Shown here: piece by piece, positions 1 through 9,517 of the stretch
How the letters are laid out: the number at the start of each line of letters is the position of its first letter
How positions within the stretch are numbered: position 1 is the stretch's first letter
DNA from: Thalassococcus sp. S3
GTDB taxonomy: Bacteria; Pseudomonadota; Alphaproteobacteria; Rhodobacterales; Rhodobacteraceae
NCBI RefSeq assembly: GCF_004216475.1
Contig: NZ_CP022303.1
Coordinates: 4,399,001 to 4,463,000 of the forward strand
Length of the DNA stretch: 64,000 nt
Direction: 5' to 3'
Notes under the pieces: generated by a model
Database searches by the model: none
What the model was told of the DNA's origin: nothing
The model's input: the letters and a program-made list of their open reading frames with translations, nothing else
Translations under genes and position numbers: made by a program

Positions 1-2
1 GG

Positions 3-332
3 GTCGCTCCGCTCAGCCTTGTGGGCAGCTCGCTCAAGCCCGGATATGGCGGACATGACCCTTTCATGGCGGCGGCCTTCGGCTCTGCCATTCTCTACGG
101 GCCCAACGTGCGCAACCACCTGAGCGCCTATTCCCGCCTCGCCTCAGCCGGGGCGGCGCGGATTGTGAAGGATGCCGATACGCTCAGCGCCGCCGTCTCC
201 CGCCTGATCGCGCCGGATCAGGCCGCCTCCATGGCGCTTGCGGGGTGGGAAGTCGTGTCCGAAGGGGCGCATCTGACCGATCAGCTTCTTGAACTCGCCC
301 ATGACACACTCGACCACGCGGGACCGCATTGA
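3..332 (+). CDS. waaA: 3-deoxy-D-manno-octulosonic acid transferase (KdtA/WaaA), C-terminal part
   Basis: Only the last ~109 codons are in the window; the reading frame is open to the left edge. The visible part has the end of a GT-B glycosyltransferase fold, with the motif [20 protein letters not shown] followed by a 'YGPNV' stretch. This matches the GG-H-P-EPA/GPH region that binds the CMP-Kdo donor in WaaA. The enzyme adds Kdo to lipid IVA at the inner membrane. The stop overlaps the start of lpxK (TGATG), so the two lipid A genes are translationally coupled, an arrangement common in alphaproteobacteria. Confidence 0.85.
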   Translation, partial: VAPLSLVGSSLKPGYGGHDPFMAAAFGSAILYGPNVRNHLSAYSRLASAGAARIVKDADTLSAAVSRLIAPDQAASMALAGWEVVSEGAHLTDQLLELAHDTLDHAGPH

Positions 333-1330
333 TGCGGCCGCCATCCTTCTGGGACAATCCAGCGGACCGCCCCGGGCTGGCAGCCCGGCTTCTCGGCCCT
401 CTGGGCGCGCTCTACGCCGCGGCCACCGCCCGCCGCCTTGCAAAAGGCCGCCCGGTCCGGCCTGGCGTTCCGGTGATCTGCGTGGGCAACCTGAATGCCG
501 GCGGTACCGGCAAGACGCCCACGGTCATCTGGCTTCAGGAACGCCTGCGCGATATGGGCCATACGCCGCACATCATCTCCCGCGGTTATGGAGGGTCGCT
601 GACAGGTCCCGTGGAGGTGCTGCCCGCCCGCCACAAGGCCTCCCAAGTTGGTGACGAACCCCTGCTTCTGGCCGCATTCGGCGATGTCTGGGTCGCACGG
701 GACCGGGCCGCCGGAGCACGGGCCGCCGTCGAAGCCGGGGCCACGGTTCTGATCCTGGATGACGGTTTTCAGAACCCCGCCTTGGCACAGGATCTTTCGA
801 TCATCGTGGTGGATGCGGCGCGGGGATTTGGCAATGGCTTCTGCCTGCCAGCTGGCCCTCTGCGCGAACCGGTTCAAACCGGCCTTGCCCGCGCCGATCT
901 GCTCCTCTCTATAGGACCGCCTGCCGATCAGGCGCGGTTCACTCAGCGCTGGGATCATGCTATCGCGCTGCCGCACCTCACCGGCGTGCTTGAGCCTTTG
1001 CAGACCGGTATGGATTGGTCACAAACCCGCGCTCTCGCCTTTGCAGGGATCGGACATCCCGAAAAGTTCTTTGCCACGCTTCAGGCTCTGGGCGCCGATC
1101 TTGCCCGAACCGAAGCGCTCGACGATCACCAGACGTTGAGCCCCGCCCTGCTCTCCCGTCTGGAGGCCGAGGCGCGGGCACTTGGCGCACAATTGGTGAC
1201 AACCGAAAAAGATGCGGCGCGTTTGCCTGCAAGTTTCAGACCCAAAGTCATCACTTTGCCGGTGCGGCTGCAGATCGCCGACCATGAAACACTCGAAAAC
1301 AGGCTGAACGAGGTCGCGCCGGCGCCCTGA
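332..1330 (+). CDS. lpxK: Tetraacyldisaccharide 4'-kinase LpxK
   Basis: 332 residues, full length for LpxK. It phosphorylates the 4' position of the lipid A disaccharide at the inner membrane. The N-terminal residues form the membrane-associated helix; a P-loop ([11 protein letters not shown], about residues 53-63) and the LpxK signature DDGFQ (about 143-147) are present. A TTG at 329 would add one residue; the ATG at 332 is preferred because it forms a TGATG overlap with the upstream waaA stop. No U-tract terminator was seen after the stop, and the next gene is convergent. Confidence 0.93.
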   Translation: MRPPSFWDNPADRPGLAARLLGPLGALYAAATARRLAKGRPVRPGVPVICVGNLNAGGTGKTPTVIWLQERLRDMGHTPHIISRGYGGSLTGPVEVLPARHKASQVGDEPLLLAAFGDVWVARDRAAGARAAVEAGATVLILDDGFQNPALAQDLSIIVVDAARGFGNGFCLPAGPLREPVQTGLARADLLLSIGPPADQARFTQRWDHAIALPHLTGVLEPLQTGMDWSQTRALAFAGIGHPEKFFATLQALGADLARTEALDDHQTLSPALLSRLEAEARALGAQLVTTEKDAARLPASFRPKVITLPVRLQIADHETLENRLNEVAPAP

Positions 1331-1344
1331 GCCTGCTTTCTTCG

Positions 1345-2457
1345 TCAGCCGTCCTCTCCAAGCTTGGGTGCCGGACGATGCAAGGCCAGTTCCGCGTCCG
1401 AGAACCGAAAGGGCGCACGCACACCCGGCACGCCATCCAGTTCGATCTGCATGCCCCGCGCCTGCACATGGGGGTCGGACATGACTTCGGCCAGATCGTT
1501 GATCGGCCCCGCAGGCACGCCCGCCGCTTCGCAAGCCGCAAGCAGATCGGCCTTGGCGCGCTGACGGGTCGCCTCGGTCAATCGTCTGGTCATCTCTTCG
1601 CGATTGGCGATCCGATCCTTGTTGCGCAGATACTCCGGCGCCTCCGCCATCTCCTCAAGCCCCAGCAGGCCGCACAACCGCTGATACTGCCCGTCATTTC
1701 CGGTGGCGATGATGATGTAGCCATCCGCACAATCGAAAACCTGATAAGGCGTGAGGTTCATATGCGCATTGCCCATCCGCCCCGGTGCCACGCCAGTCGT
1801 CAGGTAGTTCATCGCCTGATTGGCCGTGACCGCCACAGCCACGTCCAGCAAGGACATGTCGATATGCTGGCCCCTGCCGGTCTGCGTCCTTTGATGCACA
1901 GCCGCCAGGATCGCGGTCGTCGCGTAGACGCCGGTAAAGATGTCCGTGATCGCCACGCCTGATTTCTGCGGCTGGCCCTCGGGCTCTCCGGTGATCGACA
2001 TCAGCCCCGACATGCCCTGAATGATAAAGTCATAACCCGCGCGATGCGCGTAAGGGCCGTCCTGCCCGAAGCCAGTGATCGAGCAGTAGATCAACCTTGG
2101 GTTCACCTCTTTCAGGCTGTCATGGTCCAATCCGTATTTCGCGAGCCCGCCTAGTTTGAAATTCTCGATTAGAATGTCTGCGTCCCGGACCAGTTCTCTC
2201 ACACGGGCCTGGCCCTCTTCCGTGCGGAAATCCACGACGACAGACGCCTTACCGCGATTGGTCGAGTGGAAATAGGCGGCAGAAACGTCCTGATCCCGCT
2301 CAACAAAAGGGGGACCCCAGGCTCTTGTATCATCACCTGCGGGGCTTTCGACCTTGATGACCTCGGCACCCAGATCAGAAAGCGTTTGACCGGCCCAGGG
2401 GCCGGCCAGAACACGTGCCAGTTCGATGACCTTGAGGCCGTCCAGCGGCGCGGCCAT
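1345..2457 (-). CDS. CaiB/BaiF family (class III) CoA-transferase
   Basis: 370 residues. Class III CoA-transferases move CoA between carboxylic acids, e.g. formyl-CoA:oxalate or carnitine systems; some members act as racemases (AMACR). N-terminal MAAPLDGLKVIELARVLAGPWAGQTL is the family signature, followed by DLGAEVIKVE and a conserved ENFKLGGLAKYGLD segment with the catalytic-region aspartates downstream. The start ATG overlaps the stop of the upstream DsbA-like gene (TGATG), so it is co-transcribed with it. Substrate cannot be read from the sequence. Length is slightly short compared with ~400 for many members but both lobes are there. Confidence 0.88.
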   Translation of the reverse strand: MAAPLDGLKVIELARVLAGPWAGQTLSDLGAEVIKVESPAGDDTRAWGPPFVERDQDVSAAYFHSTNRGKASVVVDFRTEEGQARVRELVRDADILIENFKLGGLAKYGLDHDSLKEVNPRLIYCSITGFGQDGPYAHRAGYDFIIQGMSGLMSITGEPEGQPQKSGVAITDIFTGVYATTAILAAVHQRTQTGRGQHIDMSLLDVAVAVTANQAMNYLTTGVAPGRMGNAHMNLTPYQVFDCADGYIIIATGNDGQYQRLCGLLGLEEMAEAPEYLRNKDRIANREEMTRRLTEATRQRAKADLLAACEAAGVPAGPINDLAEVMSDPHVQARGMQIELDGVPGVRAPFRFSDAELALHRPAPKLGEDG

Positions 2458-3131
2458 CAGCTGCCCGCGGCCGCTTCGATCCGTGCCGCGAAATCGTCGT
2501 AGCTCATGTTTTCGTACTTGGTGCCGTTGATGACAAAGCTGGGGGTCGAGTTCACGCCATGCTCTTCAGCGTTTTGCTGATACCAGGCAACCAGCGTGCG
2601 CGCCTTGTCACCGTCCTGAAGGCAGGCCTCAAGCGTTTCGTTTTCAATCCCGGCAAGACGTCCGATGCGCCGCAGCTCGTCCACGATCTCGGTTGGTCCA
2701 CCTGCACGCGACCAATTGGGTTGGTCCTGATAGAGCACTTCGGTTATGCCAAAGAATTTGTCCGGCCCCGCGCAGCGCGCCACCATGGAGGCCCAAAGAC
2801 CGAAGCGGTCAAAATACACTTCGCGATAGACGAACTGGACCTTGCCGGTATCGATATAGTCGGCCTTGAGTTGCTTGAACGGCCCCTGATGGAAGGTCGC
2901 GCAATGCGGGCAGGTATAGGACGCGTATTCGATTACCGTAACCGGGGCGTCCTCTGACCCCATCGTCATTTCGACGATGCCGGACGTATCAATATCTTCC
3001 GCTGATTCCTGCGCATTTGCAGCGCCGACAAGCGGATTGGCAGGTGTCGGTGAACCCGAAAAGCTGGACCAGGCGAAAACACCCAGACCCAGCACGACAC
3101 AGGCTGCCAGGGCAGCAACAATACGGGTCAT
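2457..3131 (-). CDS. DsbA-family thiol:disulfide oxidoreductase, exported
   Basis: 224 residues. An N-terminal membrane/signal segment (about residues 5-22) is followed by a thioredoxin-fold DsbA domain. The active site CPHC lies at about residues 74-77 inside EYASYTCPHCATFHQGPF, and the cis-Pro loop region 'NSTPSFVING' is near the C-terminus. It should introduce disulfides in the periplasm. The gene sits between DUF721 and a CoA-transferase gene with start/stop contacts on both sides, so all three form one minus-strand operon. The DUF721-DsbA-MutY neighbourhood is typical of Rhodobacteraceae. Confidence 0.9.
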   Translation of the reverse strand: MTRIVAALAACVVLGLGVFAWSSFSGSPTPANPLVGAANAQESAEDIDTSGIVEMTMGSEDAPVTVIEYASYTCPHCATFHQGPFKQLKADYIDTGKVQFVYREVYFDRFGLWASMVARCAGPDKFFGITEVLYQDQPNWSRAGGPTEIVDELRRIGRLAGIENETLEACLQDGDKARTLVAWYQQNAEEHGVNSTPSFVINGTKYENMSYDDFAARIEAAAGS

Positions 3132-3656
3132 CTATACCCCTTTCCTCATAGTGTGCTTTGTCATCACATTCCGTCCCAGCCGCTCCAGCGCGTTGCGCAG
3201 ATCCTCGTCCTCGACAGGAGCGGCTGTCTCTTTCGCGGCCGCCGCAACCTCGGGCCGTGGCGCGTCCTGAACGTGATCTCTCGGTCTTGCCTCAAAGGCA
3301 ACTTTTCCTTCGGAAAACCCGGTCGGCGCAGTTTGCGTGATCCGTATATGGGAGATCGCGTTATAGCCGTAGACCGCATTCACCTTGTGGCGCAGCTGCT
3401 CTTTCTGCATCTCCAGCATCGGCGCCTGGGCACCGGTGGTCAGCAGGGTCAGCGTGGCACCAAGCCCACCGCGCCCATAGCTGATATTCACGGGGCGGGC
3501 GATCTTGCAGATATCCGCGCCGACGACATCATCCCAATGGGTCAACAGCCGCGATACGGCAAAGCCACGGCTTTCGCCGGCACGACGGATCCGGTCCCCC
3601 AGCAGAGCAGAGGTCTGTTTGAACCCAAATGTGGTCGAGCGGCGCCGCGGCATCAC
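3132..3656 (-). CDS. DUF721 / DciA-like protein
   Basis: 174 residues. The N-terminal domain (about residues 1-105) carries the DUF721 pattern: 'HWDDVVGADICKIARPVNI' followed by beta strands and '...MLEMQKEQLRHKVNAVYGYNAISHIRI'. DUF721 proteins include DciA, the replicative helicase loader of bacteria that lack DnaC/DnaI. The C-terminal ~50 residues are low-complexity and charged. The gene ends next to the dsbA-like start and is divergent from mutY with about 80 bp between them. Assignment as a functional DciA is inferred from the family, not from anything specific here. Confidence 0.75.
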   Translation of the reverse strand: MMPRRRSTTFGFKQTSALLGDRIRRAGESRGFAVSRLLTHWDDVVGADICKIARPVNISYGRGGLGATLTLLTTGAQAPMLEMQKEQLRHKVNAVYGYNAISHIRITQTAPTGFSEGKVAFEARPRDHVQDAPRPEVAAAAKETAAPVEDEDLRNALERLGRNVMTKHTMRKGV

Positions 3657-3735
3657 TTCATTTCCTCAAGCTTCACTCTATTCTAGAGAGCGATCACAAA
3701 GACGCCAGTCAAACCGAGCGGGGAATACATAAACA

Positions 3736-4782
3736 ATGCGTTATAGCGCGGATGCCCAAGACCTGCTCGCCTGGTATGATCGCCATGCCCGCGTCATGCC
3801 TTGGCGTGTCTCTCCAACCGACCGCGCGGCGGGCATCCGGCCAGATCCATACGCCGTCTGGCTGTCCGAGGTCATGCTGCAACAGACCACGGTGGCGGCG
3901 GTTCGGGACTATTTCCGACGGTTCACTGCGCGCTGGCCCGGTATACGCGACCTTGCCGCTGCGGAGGATGCGGAGGTCATGGGCGAATGGGCCGGTCTGG
4001 GATACTACGCAAGGGCGCGGAACCTTCTGAAATGCGCACGCGTGGTTGCGAACGATCTGAACGGCCGATTTCCCGATACTTATGATGGCCTTCTCGCCCT
4101 ACCCGGCATCGGCCCTTATACTGCGGCAGCCATCTCCTCTATCGCGTTCGACCGGGCAGAGACGGTGCTGGACGGCAATGTCGAACGTGTCATGGCGCGG
4201 CTCCATGATATCCATGATCCGCTGCCCGGGTCCAAACCGCTTCTGAAGGAAAAAGCCGCCGCCCTCACGCCATCGGTTCGACCGGGCGATTACGCACAGG
4301 CCGTGATGGATCTGGGGGCCACGATCTGCACGCCGAAATCACCCGCCTGTGGCATTTGTCCCTGGCGGGATCCATGTGCCGCGCGCGCAGAGGGCACCGC
4401 GGCTGATCTGCCCCGCAAGATGCCTAAGAAAGCCAAACCGACCCGCTACGGTATCGTCTATCTGGGGCGCCGCGCCGATGGAGCCTGGCTGATGGAGCGG
4501 CGCCCCGATAAGGGGCTTCTGGGCGGTATGCTGGGCTGGCCCGGAACCGACTGGGGCGAACATGTTGCCGATACGCCGCCCTGCCCGGCCAATTGGCAAG
4601 ATCTGGGCACTGAGGTGCGTCACACATTCACGCATTTCCATCTGATTTTGACGGTGAAAGTCGCCGACCTCCCGCTTGGGCAATCTGCAGGAAACGGGTT
4701 TTTCGTCGAAAAAACCGATTTCCGCCCGTCCGATCTGCCGACCGTCATGCGCAAGGCATTCGATTTGGCGCGCACCGCCTAG
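3736..4782 (+). CDS. mutY: A/G-specific adenine glycosylase MutY
   Basis: 348 residues, full length. It removes adenine mispaired with 8-oxoguanine. Visible features in order: N-terminal 'SEVMLQQTTVAAV', helix-hairpin-helix 'LPGIGPYTAAAISSIAFD' with the following VLDGNVERV (catalytic Asp), the [4Fe-4S] loop CTPKSPACGICPWRDPC, then a C-terminal NUDIX-like 8-oxoG recognition domain (from about residue 230). It is divergent from the DUF721 operon. No clear Shine-Dalgarno precedes the ATG. Confidence 0.95.
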   Translation: MRYSADAQDLLAWYDRHARVMPWRVSPTDRAAGIRPDPYAVWLSEVMLQQTTVAAVRDYFRRFTARWPGIRDLAAAEDAEVMGEWAGLGYYARARNLLKCARVVANDLNGRFPDTYDGLLALPGIGPYTAAAISSIAFDRAETVLDGNVERVMARLHDIHDPLPGSKPLLKEKAAALTPSVRPGDYAQAVMDLGATICTPKSPACGICPWRDPCAARAEGTAADLPRKMPKKAKPTRYGIVYLGRRADGAWLMERRPDKGLLGGMLGWPGTDWGEHVADTPPCPANWQDLGTEVRHTFTHFHLILTVKVADLPLGQSAGNGFFVEKTDFRPSDLPTVMRKAFDLARTA

Positions 4783-4909
4783 ATCAGCGATAATCTGCCA
4801 GAAATCGCCACTCCCGCCTTTCGCATTGGCAGCCGAAACCTCGGAAATATTGTGATTTCCGGGGGTTGAGTGAGTCGCATGCATCTTTTGCGTGACGCGA
4901 GGAATGGCG

Positions 4910-6955
4910 ATGGCGGACAATACCAGCAGCAACCCGGCCACCGAAGGCAACGATAATTTCAACGGCACCGGAGGGCAGGACACCTTTACCGGTGGCTTCG
5001 GCGACGACACGATCAACGCGGGCGATGGCGACGATCTGATTATCGGCGATGGTGCCCCGCCGACAGGCTGGCACTATGAGGCGTTTGATTTCAATTTTGA
5101 CTCCAGTGCAGGCCAGGCCTTCGACATAGAAAGCGGCACGCGCATTGGTTCGGGCTACGTCACTGATTTCGACGAATCCAACCTGGTCAACACATTACGG
5201 GGAACCAACGGTAACCCTCAAGACTTCGGTATCGTATATACCAGCACGCTGAACGTTACCGCTGGTGGTGTCTATACGTTCTCTACCAGGTCCGACGATG
5301 GCTCGACCCTTCAGATATTTGATTCCAACGGCGATCCAGTGCTGTGGGACAGTCAGAGCAATCCGCCCGCAGGCAACGAATATCTGAACAACGACTTCCA
5401 TCAGGCCGCCAATACACGCTCAGGCCAGATCACGCTCGATCCGAACGAGACTTACACAATCCAACTCCGGTACTGGGAAAATGCGGGGCAGGACGTATTG
5501 TCGGCGACCGTCAGCGGACCCGACACTGGCGGGGCGACCCAGAATCTTGTCAATTCCCCCATGATCGGGCAGCCGCCCGACCCGGATTTCTCGGTCACCG
5601 GCACCCCTGCCGGCGCCGAAGGGGACGACTCCCTTTCGGGTGGCAACGGGTTCGACACGATCATCGGCAATGGTGGCAACGATACCCTCGACGGCGGTGG
5701 CAACAGCGACACGCTGATCGGCGGCGAAGGCAACGACTCGATCACCGACAGCGATGGTTCGAACTTTGTCGATGCCGGTGAGGGCGACGATACGGTCTTT
5801 ATCACCGGCGCGACCGAGCAGAATACCGTCGATGGCGGGGCGGGCGACGATTCGATCACCGTTTTCGATTCTGCCCAATCCAACAACAGCATTGACGGCG
5901 GAACCGGCGACGACACCATCATCACCGGCGATAGCAGCGACACGATCAACGCCGGAGCGGACAACGACTCGATCCAGTCGGGCGCGAATGCGGATATTAT
6001 CTCGGGCGGGGCGGGCGACGATTTCATCGATTCCGGCGATGGGTCGGACGAGATGACGGGCGGAGAGGGCTTCGATACCTTTGTCGTCACCGGCGGCAAC
6101 GATACGATCGTCGATTTCGAATTCGGCACCGGAAATGACCCGGATGACGGGGACCAGACCAACAACGACTTCCTCGATCTCGAACCATACTACGATTCCG
6201 TTTTCGAGGTACGCGCGGACCTTGCTGATGACGGCCTTCTGAACCAGTCCAATCAGGGCGAGACCGTATCAGGCGGTGTGGTCGACTATTCCGACAACAC
6301 CAGCCTTCCCGGCACCATCGAGCTGCAGGGCGTCGATCCCAACGACATCACCTTTGATACCGTCAACGTGGTCTGTTTTACCAAGGGCGCGATGATCCGC
6401 ACGCCATCGGGCGACCGACCGATTGAGACGCTGCGTGTCGGAGACATTGTCGAAACGCTGGACGATGGCGCGCAACCGATCCGCTGGATCGGTCATGCCG
6501 GGCTTGACGCGGCAACGCTTTCAAGGGCCCCGTTCAACCGGCCAATTCTGATCCGCAAGGGCGCCTTCGGGCCCGGGCGTCCTGCACGCGACATGCGGGT
6601 CTCACCCCAACACCGGATGCTGTTGCAGGGCTGGAACATCGACCTGCATTTCAGCGAACGGCAGGTTCTGGCGCCGGCAAAGGGACTTGTCGACGGACAC
6701 ACCGTCCTTATCGACGAAGACGCGCAGCGCGTCCACTACATCCACATCCTCTTTGACCAGCATCAGGTTGTTTTCGCCGATGGGATGCCCAGCGAGAGCT
6801 TCCATCCCGGCGCGCAGGGCCTCGACGCGATAGGTCACGCGGCGCGGGCCGAGGTCATACGCCTCTTTCCGCATATGTCCTGGGACCAGGCTGGCTTTGG
6901 CAACACTGCAAGAATGTGCCTGAAAGTCAGTGAGGCACGTCTGCTGACCACCTGA
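4910..6955 (+). CDS. PA14 - RTX repeat - Hint domain protein, probably secreted
   Basis: 681 residues from the ATG at 4910, chosen because GAGGA lies 6 bases upstream; GTG 4892 and ATG 4904 are alternatives. Order of parts: a short Ca-binding nonapeptide patch; a PA14-like beta domain (about residues 45-215, 'TFSTRSDDGSTLQIFDSNG') that usually binds carbohydrate; RTX nonapeptide repeats (GG-x-G-x-D-x, about 240-400); and a C-terminal Hint domain (about 490-650) starting VCFTKGAMIRTPSGDRPIETLRVGD. There is no N-terminal signal peptide. RTX proteins are usually type I secreted, and rhodobacterial RTX-Hint proteins are common. The Hint domain may self-cleave. No transporter gene is adjacent. Confidence 0.82.
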   Translation: MADNTSSNPATEGNDNFNGTGGQDTFTGGFGDDTINAGDGDDLIIGDGAPPTGWHYEAFDFNFDSSAGQAFDIESGTRIGSGYVTDFDESNLVNTLRGTNGNPQDFGIVYTSTLNVTAGGVYTFSTRSDDGSTLQIFDSNGDPVLWDSQSNPPAGNEYLNNDFHQAANTRSGQITLDPNETYTIQLRYWENAGQDVLSATVSGPDTGGATQNLVNSPMIGQPPDPDFSVTGTPAGAEGDDSLSGGNGFDTIIGNGGNDTLDGGGNSDTLIGGEGNDSITDSDGSNFVDAGEGDDTVFITGATEQNTVDGGAGDDSITVFDSAQSNNSIDGGTGDDTIITGDSSDTINAGADNDSIQSGANADIISGGAGDDFIDSGDGSDEMTGGEGFDTFVVTGGNDTIVDFEFGTGNDPDDGDQTNNDFLDLEPYYDSVFEVRADLADDGLLNQSNQGETVSGGVVDYSDNTSLPGTIELQGVDPNDITFDTVNVVCFTKGAMIRTPSGDRPIETLRVGDIVETLDDGAQPIRWIGHAGLDAATLSRAPFNRPILIRKGAFGPGRPARDMRVSPQHRMLLQGWNIDLHFSERQVLAPAKGLVDGHTVLIDEDAQRVHYIHILFDQHQVVFADGMPSESFHPGAQGLDAIGHAARAEVIRLFPHMSWDQAGFGNTARMCLKVSEARLLTT

Positions 6956-7066
6956 ACGTGTTTCGCGGGCCGCACGTGGCACTAGAACGCAGCCAGGCCG
7001 CAAGGTCATGCTTTGGTCCAGGACCAGTCCGGCCCTATACTCTCCTCCAGCTTGAGGAGGCCGCGC

Positions 7067-8200
7067 ATGATCGCACCCGCAGACCTCGCCCGCTGGCAAC
7101 GCGCGGCGCCGTTCTGGATTTCCCTGACCTTGCCGCCACTGGCGCTGATCAGCGCGAGCTATGGCGGCTGGACCTTGCTCCTGTTGCCGCTTTACACGTG
7201 GTATGCCTTTGGCATGCTCGACGCCGTGTTGGGGTTGGAGCTGGAGAATGCCGACCTCTCTGCAACAGAGGATGATCTGACCCTCTACAAGGCGATCACG
7301 ATGCTCTGGGCGCCGGTGCAGTTCCTCACGATCTTCGGGCTGATCTGGTACGCCTCCTCCGCGCCGCACCTGAGCGGCTGGGAGAAGGTCGGGCTGTTCT
7401 TCGGCGTGGGCGTCATCTCGGGCACGGTGGGCATCAACTACAGCCACGAATTGATGCACCAGAAAAATAAGGTCGAACGCTGGATGGCCGATGTCCTTCT
7501 GGCGATGGTGCTCTATTCGCACTTCCGGTCCGAACATCTGCTTGTGCATCACCGCTATGTCGGCACGCCCCGCGATCCGGTGACCGCCCGTTACAACGAA
7601 GGCTTCCATCGCTTCTATCCGCGCGTGTTACGGCAAAGCTTCGTCTCGGCGTTCAAGGCCGAAAAGGCCATGCTCGCCCGAAAAAACCGGCCCTGGCACG
7701 ACCGCAGCAACCCATTCCTGCGCTATTGGGCCTTGCAGGGCGGTATGTTGCTTCTGGCCTTTCTTCTGGGCGGCTGGGTCGGCGTCGGGCTCTTTCTCAT
7801 GCAGGCCGGTGTCGCGATCTGGCAGTTGGAACTGGTCAACTATGTCGAGCATTACGGCCTGACCCGAAAGCATCTGGGCGACGGAAAGTACGAGCACGTC
7901 AAACCCCAGCATTCCTGGAACTCCGCCCAGAAGGCCTCGAACTGGCTGCTGATCAACCTGCAGCGCCATTCGGATCATCACTTCAAGCCCGACCGCCGGT
8001 TCCCGCTGCTGCAAAACCACACCGAAGCGGATGCCCCGCAACTGCCTTACGGCTATCCGGTGATGACCGTGGCGGCGATGATCCCGCCCCTCTGGCGCCG
8101 CGTCATGAACCCCCGTGTCCGCCGCTGGCGCGAGATGTACTACCCAGACATCACCGATTGGACGCCCTACAACAAACACGCCTTGCCGCAGCCGCGCTGA
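7067..8200 (+). CDS. alkB: Alkane 1-monooxygenase AlkB
   Basis: 377 residues from the ATG at 7067, which has a strong GAGGAGG six bases upstream. It is an integral-membrane non-haem di-iron hydroxylase that oxidises terminal carbons of n-alkanes using rubredoxin electrons. All histidine boxes are present: HELMH (about residues 127-131), EHLLVHH (about 156-162), NYVEHYGL (about 263) and LQRHSDHH (about 305-312). Several hydrophobic segments precede box 1 and follow box 2. No rubredoxin, rubredoxin reductase or AlkS-type regulator is adjacent, so electron donors must be encoded elsewhere. Confidence 0.95.
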   Translation: MIAPADLARWQRAAPFWISLTLPPLALISASYGGWTLLLLPLYTWYAFGMLDAVLGLELENADLSATEDDLTLYKAITMLWAPVQFLTIFGLIWYASSAPHLSGWEKVGLFFGVGVISGTVGINYSHELMHQKNKVERWMADVLLAMVLYSHFRSEHLLVHHRYVGTPRDPVTARYNEGFHRFYPRVLRQSFVSAFKAEKAMLARKNRPWHDRSNPFLRYWALQGGMLLLAFLLGGWVGVGLFLMQAGVAIWQLELVNYVEHYGLTRKHLGDGKYEHVKPQHSWNSAQKASNWLLINLQRHSDHHFKPDRRFPLLQNHTEADAPQLPYGYPVMTVAAMIPPLWRRVMNPRVRRWREMYYPDITDWTPYNKHALPQPR

Positions 8201-8355
8201 CTATCATCTCCTCACATTGACGCAGGTGTCCCCGGATCGCGCGTATCCCCGCTTATGCGCGGACGCGCAAGGCCGCTTTGGGTCATCAGCGTTGTGCTAC
8301 AGGGGCCACCATGATCAGGTCCCATTGCGCAAAGACGTCAAGGGAGGTCCTTTCA

Positions 8356-8964
8356 ATGTCCGATGCTGTCAATGCCACTTGCGACAGGCTGGTTGAAAAG
8401 CTCGCACGTCTGCGCAGACAGGATAGCGGCTGCACGGTTTTCGGCGCGGATCATCACCGGTATCTCCATGATCCGCCCCTCACAACAACCGCACTTGAAG
8501 CGATCGAAACCCGGATCGGCACCCGCGTCCCCGAGGCCTTTCGCGCCTATCTCCTGCGGATCGGAAACGGCGGCCCTTCCCCTTATGGTGGCGCGGGTCC
8601 GTCCTATGGCGTGCTTGCGGTGACGGCGGACTCTATCGACGTCCATAGAGTAAAGCAGCCCTGTCGGCTCACCCCGGACATGTCTGAGGCGGAATGGTCG
8701 AAACTCACCGAAGCATGGGACAAGGACGGCCTGACGCAAGCCGAAGAAGACGCTGCCGACGATGTGATCTTCGGCGGCATCCTGCCGATCTGCGAAAAGG
8801 GCTGCGGAAGCTGGGAAGGCCTGGTCATGCATGGACCTCATGCGGGCCGGATCGTGATCGTGGGGGATATGCGTGCAGGCTACACCCTGTTTCCAGATTT
8901 TCTGGCTTGGTATGAAGACTGGCTTGATAACGCTCTGCACACAACTTCGGTGCTGCCAGATTAA
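8356..8964 (+). CDS. SMI1/KNR4 (SUKH)-like protein
   Basis: 202 residues from the ATG at 8356, chosen for the AAGGGAGGT about 8 bases upstream. The segment 'LEAIETRIGTRVPEAFRAYLLRIGNGGPSPYGGAG' matches the start of SUKH/SMI1-KNR4 domains, and a later 'ISCEKGCGSWEGLVMHG'-like stretch (ICEKGCGSWEGLVMHGPHAG) fits the same fold. SUKH proteins often act as immunity proteins against contact-dependent nuclease toxins, but many are housekeeping or orphan. No toxin gene is next to it, so the role is open. Confidence 0.65.
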   Translation: MSDAVNATCDRLVEKLARLRRQDSGCTVFGADHHRYLHDPPLTTTALEAIETRIGTRVPEAFRAYLLRIGNGGPSPYGGAGPSYGVLAVTADSIDVHRVKQPCRLTPDMSEAEWSKLTEAWDKDGLTQAEEDAADDVIFGGILPICEKGCGSWEGLVMHGPHAGRIVIVGDMRAGYTLFPDFLAWYEDWLDNALHTTSVLPD

Positions 8965-9517
8965 CCATGCGCAGGCCGAGGAAAAATGCAACAGAACGTT
9001 CCATCCGGCCCGGCAGAAACAGTATGAGCTTCGCTGAATGCTGCCGCGTCTCAAAGAACCGGTCGAGCCAACCTTGCCTGTTTCCCATGACCCGGCGCAT
9101 GGTCGTTTTCTTTGGACCGCACATTTGAGACATCATAAGCTGCTTGGCCTCACGTGGACATCAGACCTTTCTTGCAGCAGTGGAACATCCGGCAAGAATT
9201 GGAGGACTTCCAAGGCGTGTCGGGTAAGGCACCACGCACCAACAAAGGTTCGTTGGATTTTCATCCTGTCATTGATACTGCCCGCCTTGCTTAGGACGCG
9301 CCCAGACCGAATGCCCAGGGCACTGGACGACCAGACATGTGCGCCGAGAAAGACACACAACACGTCCGACGATTTGCCGCCAGACCGGGCCTGTCCTCGC
9401 CCTTCGACTGAAACGACAAACGGGGATATCGTGACCTCCCCTTCGCCTAACGAAAATGACCTGTCCGCATCCCTCTGGGGAAGACACCGCGCCGATAAGA
9501 TCGACGCTAGTCGCATG
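8965..9517. other. Intergenic stretch with no supported gene
   Basis: About 550 bases between the SUKH-like gene and the end of the cyclase gene. Open frames exist on both strands but none has a recognisable motif, a good ribosome binding site or a plausible composition. They are rich in Arg/Ser/Pro and look like GC-rich chance frames. No hairpin with a T-run and no tandem repeat was noticed. Confidence 0.5.
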
